Virus record (IMG/VR): IMGVR_UViG_3300036715_000626
Location: 1 to 64,000 of that record
Source: a virus
DNA length: 64,000 nt
Reading direction: 5' to 3' (one strand)
The notes below the pieces were generated by a model that saw only the letters and a program-made list of their open reading frames with translations, was not told the origin of the DNA and did no database searches. Below are positions 62,053 through 64,000 of this stretch, in pieces; the first letter of the stretch is position 1; each line of letters begins with the position of its first letter. Position numbers and translations under genes: made by a program.

Positions 62053-62090
62053 GGTCATCCTTCGTATCATGATTTAGAATCTCTGTATTA

Positions 62091-62702
62091 TTACAGCGAT
62101 CCTCCGTCTGGGTCAGTTGGGTCGATTCCTCCGGCGATCAACCTTTCTACATTTTCCCAGGTATCAAGAACACTCAATTTATCGAATACGTCGAGTTCAT
62201 TGTCCTTGTCACTATGATGGTAAGAGTAATGCATAGCATACCCTTCGCCATTACCATCAAACTGCAATACCCCATCCATTACCTGCATATATTCCACACT
62301 CTCTTTTCCATGTTGTGGGTTATTATTTATATACGTGTCTTGAAATCCGTAACACATGTTACGTTGGTAGAGTTTATCTACCTCTGGATGTGCCATGATG
62401 TATTGTTGCATAATTAGATTAGCGCTTGCAAATGCATCGTAGGCGACGGGATATATTACCGTTTGGTTCATATGTGAACCAGTTTTGAACAGCAACGCTT
62501 TTGAAGCGTTTATAATGCTGCTGTCATTGAATCTGTTATACATAGTTTTCACAGTATCTACAAATCTACTACCGATGGCTGTTGTATTATCAATAGCTGA
62601 TTGTATATTGTTCTGTAAATAGTTTAACAGATTACTATCAGGTTGTTTGTATAACATAGCGTTTAGTGCTAATTCTCCGCCCTTGATAGTATTTACATAC
62701 AT
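62091..62702 (-). CDS. Conserved unknown phage protein (203 aa)
   Basis: AAGGAGGTTAATATT precedes the ATG. A helical first half, then AYDAFASANLIMQQYIMAHPEVDKLY and CYGFQDTYINNNPQHGKESVEY, a block I recall loosely from other large phages, then an acidic end with a glycine-rich GGIDPTDPDGGSL. It lies just upstream of the transglycosylase with 38 bases between. Its leader is long and structured, with a promoter-like element. Confidence 0.82.
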   Translation of the reverse strand: MYVNTIKGGELALNAMLYKQPDSNLLNYLQNNIQSAIDNTTAIGSRFVDTVKTMYNRFNDSSIINASKALLFKTGSHMNQTVIYPVAYDAFASANLIMQQYIMAHPEVDKLYQRNMCYGFQDTYINNNPQHGKESVEYMQVMDGVLQFDGNGEGYAMHYSYHHSDKDNELDVFDKLSVLDTWENVERLIAGGIDPTDPDGGSL

Positions 62703-62806
62703 AATATTAACCTCCTTGTGGTCATTTATAACCTTTCTACAAAAAAATTGTAGAGCTTTATTTAATAAGTCCGTTGCGCAACAGGCTTAGGATGGTTAGT
62801 CCTATA
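62703..62806 (-). promoter_or_regulatory. Structured leader of the 62702 gene
   Basis: About 100 untranslated bases between the promoter-like element and the ATG contain three small hairpins on the minus strand: TAGGA-TCCTA, GTTGCGCAAC, and CTACAA-TTGTAG. This may control translation. Confidence 0.35.
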
Positions 62807-62820
62807 TTAATAATATATGG
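62807..62820 (-). promoter_or_regulatory. Candidate promoter for the 62702-61447 unit
   Basis: The minus strand reads AACCATATATTATTAATATAG, close to the elements at 5051-5064 and 11626-11639. Confidence 0.45.
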
Positions 62821-62847
62821 TTATAATAAAATAAAAAAATATACACA

Positions 62848-62872
62848 TAGCTACTGGTATTACCAGTAGCTA
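62848..62872 (-). terminator. Intrinsic terminator after 62898-63353
   Basis: An 11-bp stem TAGCTACTGGT with a small loop, followed on the minus strand by GTGTATATTTTTTTATTTT. Confidence 0.8.
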
Positions 62873-62897
62873 CATCTTTTATCAGTACATGGTGTAA

Positions 62898-63353
62898 TTA
62901 TACCTTAGTCACATTAAGCAAAGTGAGTAGTTTAGTAACCATGTCCGGAGCTTGTTTTCTAAGCTGGTTGTTCTTATTAAAAACTCCAGCTACGCCATTC
63001 TTAACAAACTTATGTTTTTTGTCCTTAGGTATTCTATATGGTAAATTATCCACTTGTTGATAGACTCCCCAAACAGGACTATCCGTAACTTCAGAACACT
63101 TTTTAAAAGTACCAGTTTCTAAATTAACTACAATGCAACCTCTTTCACGTACCAACATCAAAGCTTTCTCTCTAGTAAAATTATCATCACCTGTAGTATT
63201 GATAACGTTCACTACGTCATTAACCATAACCTCACTATTACCAACTGAATCGGACCCATTTGTTGCATATAAAACATCTGCTTTACTACCGTATCTTGAG
63301 TGCAGTGTTATCTTTTTATTCTCAGTAAGCCTGTTGACTAATGCTGGTTTCAT
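62898..63353 (-). CDS. Unknown phage protein (151 aa)
   Basis: AAAGGAAAGTT precedes the ATG. Basic, soluble, with a central RERGCIVVNLETGTFK segment; no recognised family. It has its own terminators on both sides (62848 and 63378), so it is a single-gene unit or part of a read-through unit with the two frames upstream. Confidence 0.82.
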   Translation of the reverse strand: MKPALVNRLTENKKITLHSRYGSKADVLYATNGSDSVGNSEVMVNDVVNVINTTGDDNFTREKALMLVRERGCIVVNLETGTFKKCSEVTDSPVWGVYQQVDNLPYRIPKDKKHKFVKNGVAGVFNKNNQLRKQAPDMVTKLLTLLNVTKV

Positions 63354-63377
63354 AACTTTCCTTTATTAAAAAATACT

Positions 63378-63411
63378 GTAACTACTGGCAGGAAATCCTG
63401 CCAGTAGTTAC
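63378..63411 (-). terminator. Hairpin terminator after 63408-63641
   Basis: A 16-bp stem with a two-base centre overlaps the stop codon of the 77-residue frame; followed on the minus strand by AGTATTTTTTAAT. Confidence 0.8.
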
Positions 63412-63641
63412 ATGTTAACTGTATTTAACAGTTTTGATATTGTATCATCTACTAGATTCTCCGAATCGTCGCTAAGATAATTAGATAAAATACTATTAGC
63501 AGGAGCTAATAAAGTTAAGTTACCTGATACGCTATATGGTTTGGATAAATCTGGGATATTGTAAAACGGTCTAAGTGTTTTAAACTCTTCTGTTAGAAGA
63601 TTATCTAACAAGATAGTGAAGTTTAATTCTCTCTTATTCAC
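63408..63641 (-). CDS. 77-residue frame without ribosome-binding site
   Basis: The frame begins at GTG 63641 with no Shine-Dalgarno site, unlike nearly every other gene here, and its start abuts the five-hairpin element. The protein (with DNLLTEEFKTLRPFYNIPDL) looks genuinely coding and has a terminator at its end. It is in the same frame as the gene at 63738-64000, with stops between. It may be reinitiated, be the end of a split gene, or be a decayed remnant. Confidence 0.55.
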   Translation of the reverse strand: MNKRELNFTILLDNLLTEEFKTLRPFYNIPDLSKPYSVSGNLTLLAPANSILSNYLSDDSENLVDDTISKLLNTVNM

Positions 63642-63730
63642 ATAATACGTTACTATTACGTCGCGGCTTTACCCGCTGCTCGATCTTTCGACCGATGACT
63701 GTGTTTTACACAGAAAACCCTCTTAAGGGT
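63641..63730 (-). ncRNA. Five-hairpin structured RNA element
   Basis: Five consecutive hairpins fill 90 bases: 63717-63730 (5 bp), 63699-63713 (6 bp), 63681-63694 (5 bp, GAAA loop), 63663-63676 (4 bp) and 63641-63660 (7 bp). The two imperfect pairs are G-U on the minus strand but A-C on the plus strand, so the structure belongs to minus-strand RNA. The tract is visibly more GC-rich than its surroundings. Known riboswitch or ribozyme cores were not recognised. Confidence 0.6.
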
Positions 63731-63737
63731 GAGTAGA

Positions 63738-64000
63738 CTATATCTTATTTTTGATTGTTTTGTGTTCAAGTCTTCTGATCTTAATATGGGGGTGATCAGA
63801 AAGACTCACTAATTCTTCTAAACTGTGTCTAAGTAAGTACGAGTTTATGTTTGATCTTGGATTACCAGCATCTTTAAATACTCCTAAATACATAGCTAAT
63901 CTGAAGTTACCAAATACATAAAATACTTGTTTACCTTCTTCTCTATTACTATCAATGACTTCATATGTAGCAGCACTAATATCTACATTGTATCTACTGT
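63738..64000 (-). CDS. Unknown protein, 5' end outside window
   Basis: A minus-strand frame is open from the right edge to a TAG at 63738-63740, giving the last 87 residues of a protein that ends IRRLEHKTIKNKI. It includes NFRLAMYLGVFKDAGNPRSN and a helix RHSLEELVSL. No family is recognised. The five-hairpin element begins eight bases after its stop. Confidence 0.8.
   Translation of the reverse strand, partial: SRYNVDISAATYEVIDSNREEGKQVFYVFGNFRLAMYLGVFKDAGNPRSNINSYLLRHSLEELVSLSDHPHIKIRRLEHKTIKNKI

Noticed and set aside
63641-63730. tRNA, hammerhead ribozyme or simple terminator
   Set aside because: No T-loop or acceptor pairing, no CTGATGA core despite the GAAA, and no T tract; left as an unclassified structured RNA.

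Overview
The window reads as an internal 64-kb piece of a large tailed-phage genome, most like the phiKZ-type jumbo myoviruses. It is AT-rich and tightly packed, has no rRNA or tRNA that I could see, and shows three markers of that group: RNA polymerase beta and beta' encoded as separate fragments (2832-5015 and 55916-57175), a family-B DNA polymerase (24572-26497), and a family of paralogous proteolytically matured head-interior proteins (five copies between 21763 and 39911). A large terminase (14680-16809), a gp6/J-like baseplate wedge (32327-35182), tail-fibre-type proteins (16840-19388) and a lytic transglycosylase (61447-62052) complete the phage identity. The host cannot be fixed from the sequence; a Gram-negative host is an inference from the phage group.

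Layout. 1-5718 (minus): unknown proteins and the C-terminal half of RNAP beta. 5808-7071 (plus): a cation-diffusion-facilitator transporter and a small partner. 7111-14580 (minus): virion-type and conserved phage proteins, a small membrane protein and an SbcD-like nuclease. 14680-16809 (plus): terminase. 16840-19388 (minus): fibre proteins. 19468-24552 (plus): a large unknown protein, a small membrane protein and two head-interior paralogues. 24572-26497 (minus): PolB. 26575-32291 (plus): two more head-interior paralogues flanking a membrane metalloprotease, then two unknowns. 32327-36319 (minus): baseplate wedge and a virion-type protein. 36401-46929 (plus): structural block with the fifth head-interior paralogue and a probable baseplate/hub series. 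46969-49760 (minus): two small proteins and a RecJ-like DHH exonuclease. 49850-52287 (plus) and 52322-53314 (minus): three proteins with a C-terminal membrane anchor. 53425-58068 (minus): a DTTAV-repeat protein, an unknown, RNAP beta' and an unknown. 58156-61395 (plus): a probable hub/tail-assembly group containing a likely programmed -1 frameshift. 61447-64000 (minus): lysis-type transglycosylase, unknown proteins and a compact five-hairpin RNA element.

How it is run. Genes sit in about fifteen short blocks of alternating strand. Every one of the seven convergent junctions carries a perfect or near-perfect palindromic hairpin that can terminate from both sides, and many same-strand units end in similar hairpins. 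An AT-rich motif with core ATATTAT (once TATATTAC, the form I recall for phiKZ early promoters) recurs upstream of unit starts, consistent with transcription by phage-encoded RNA polymerases. Nearly all genes have clear Shine-Dalgarno sites, and I used these to shorten several open frames that begin at TTG or GTG; the two reading frames lacking such sites (60227-60706 and 63408-63641) are the most interesting spots in the window.
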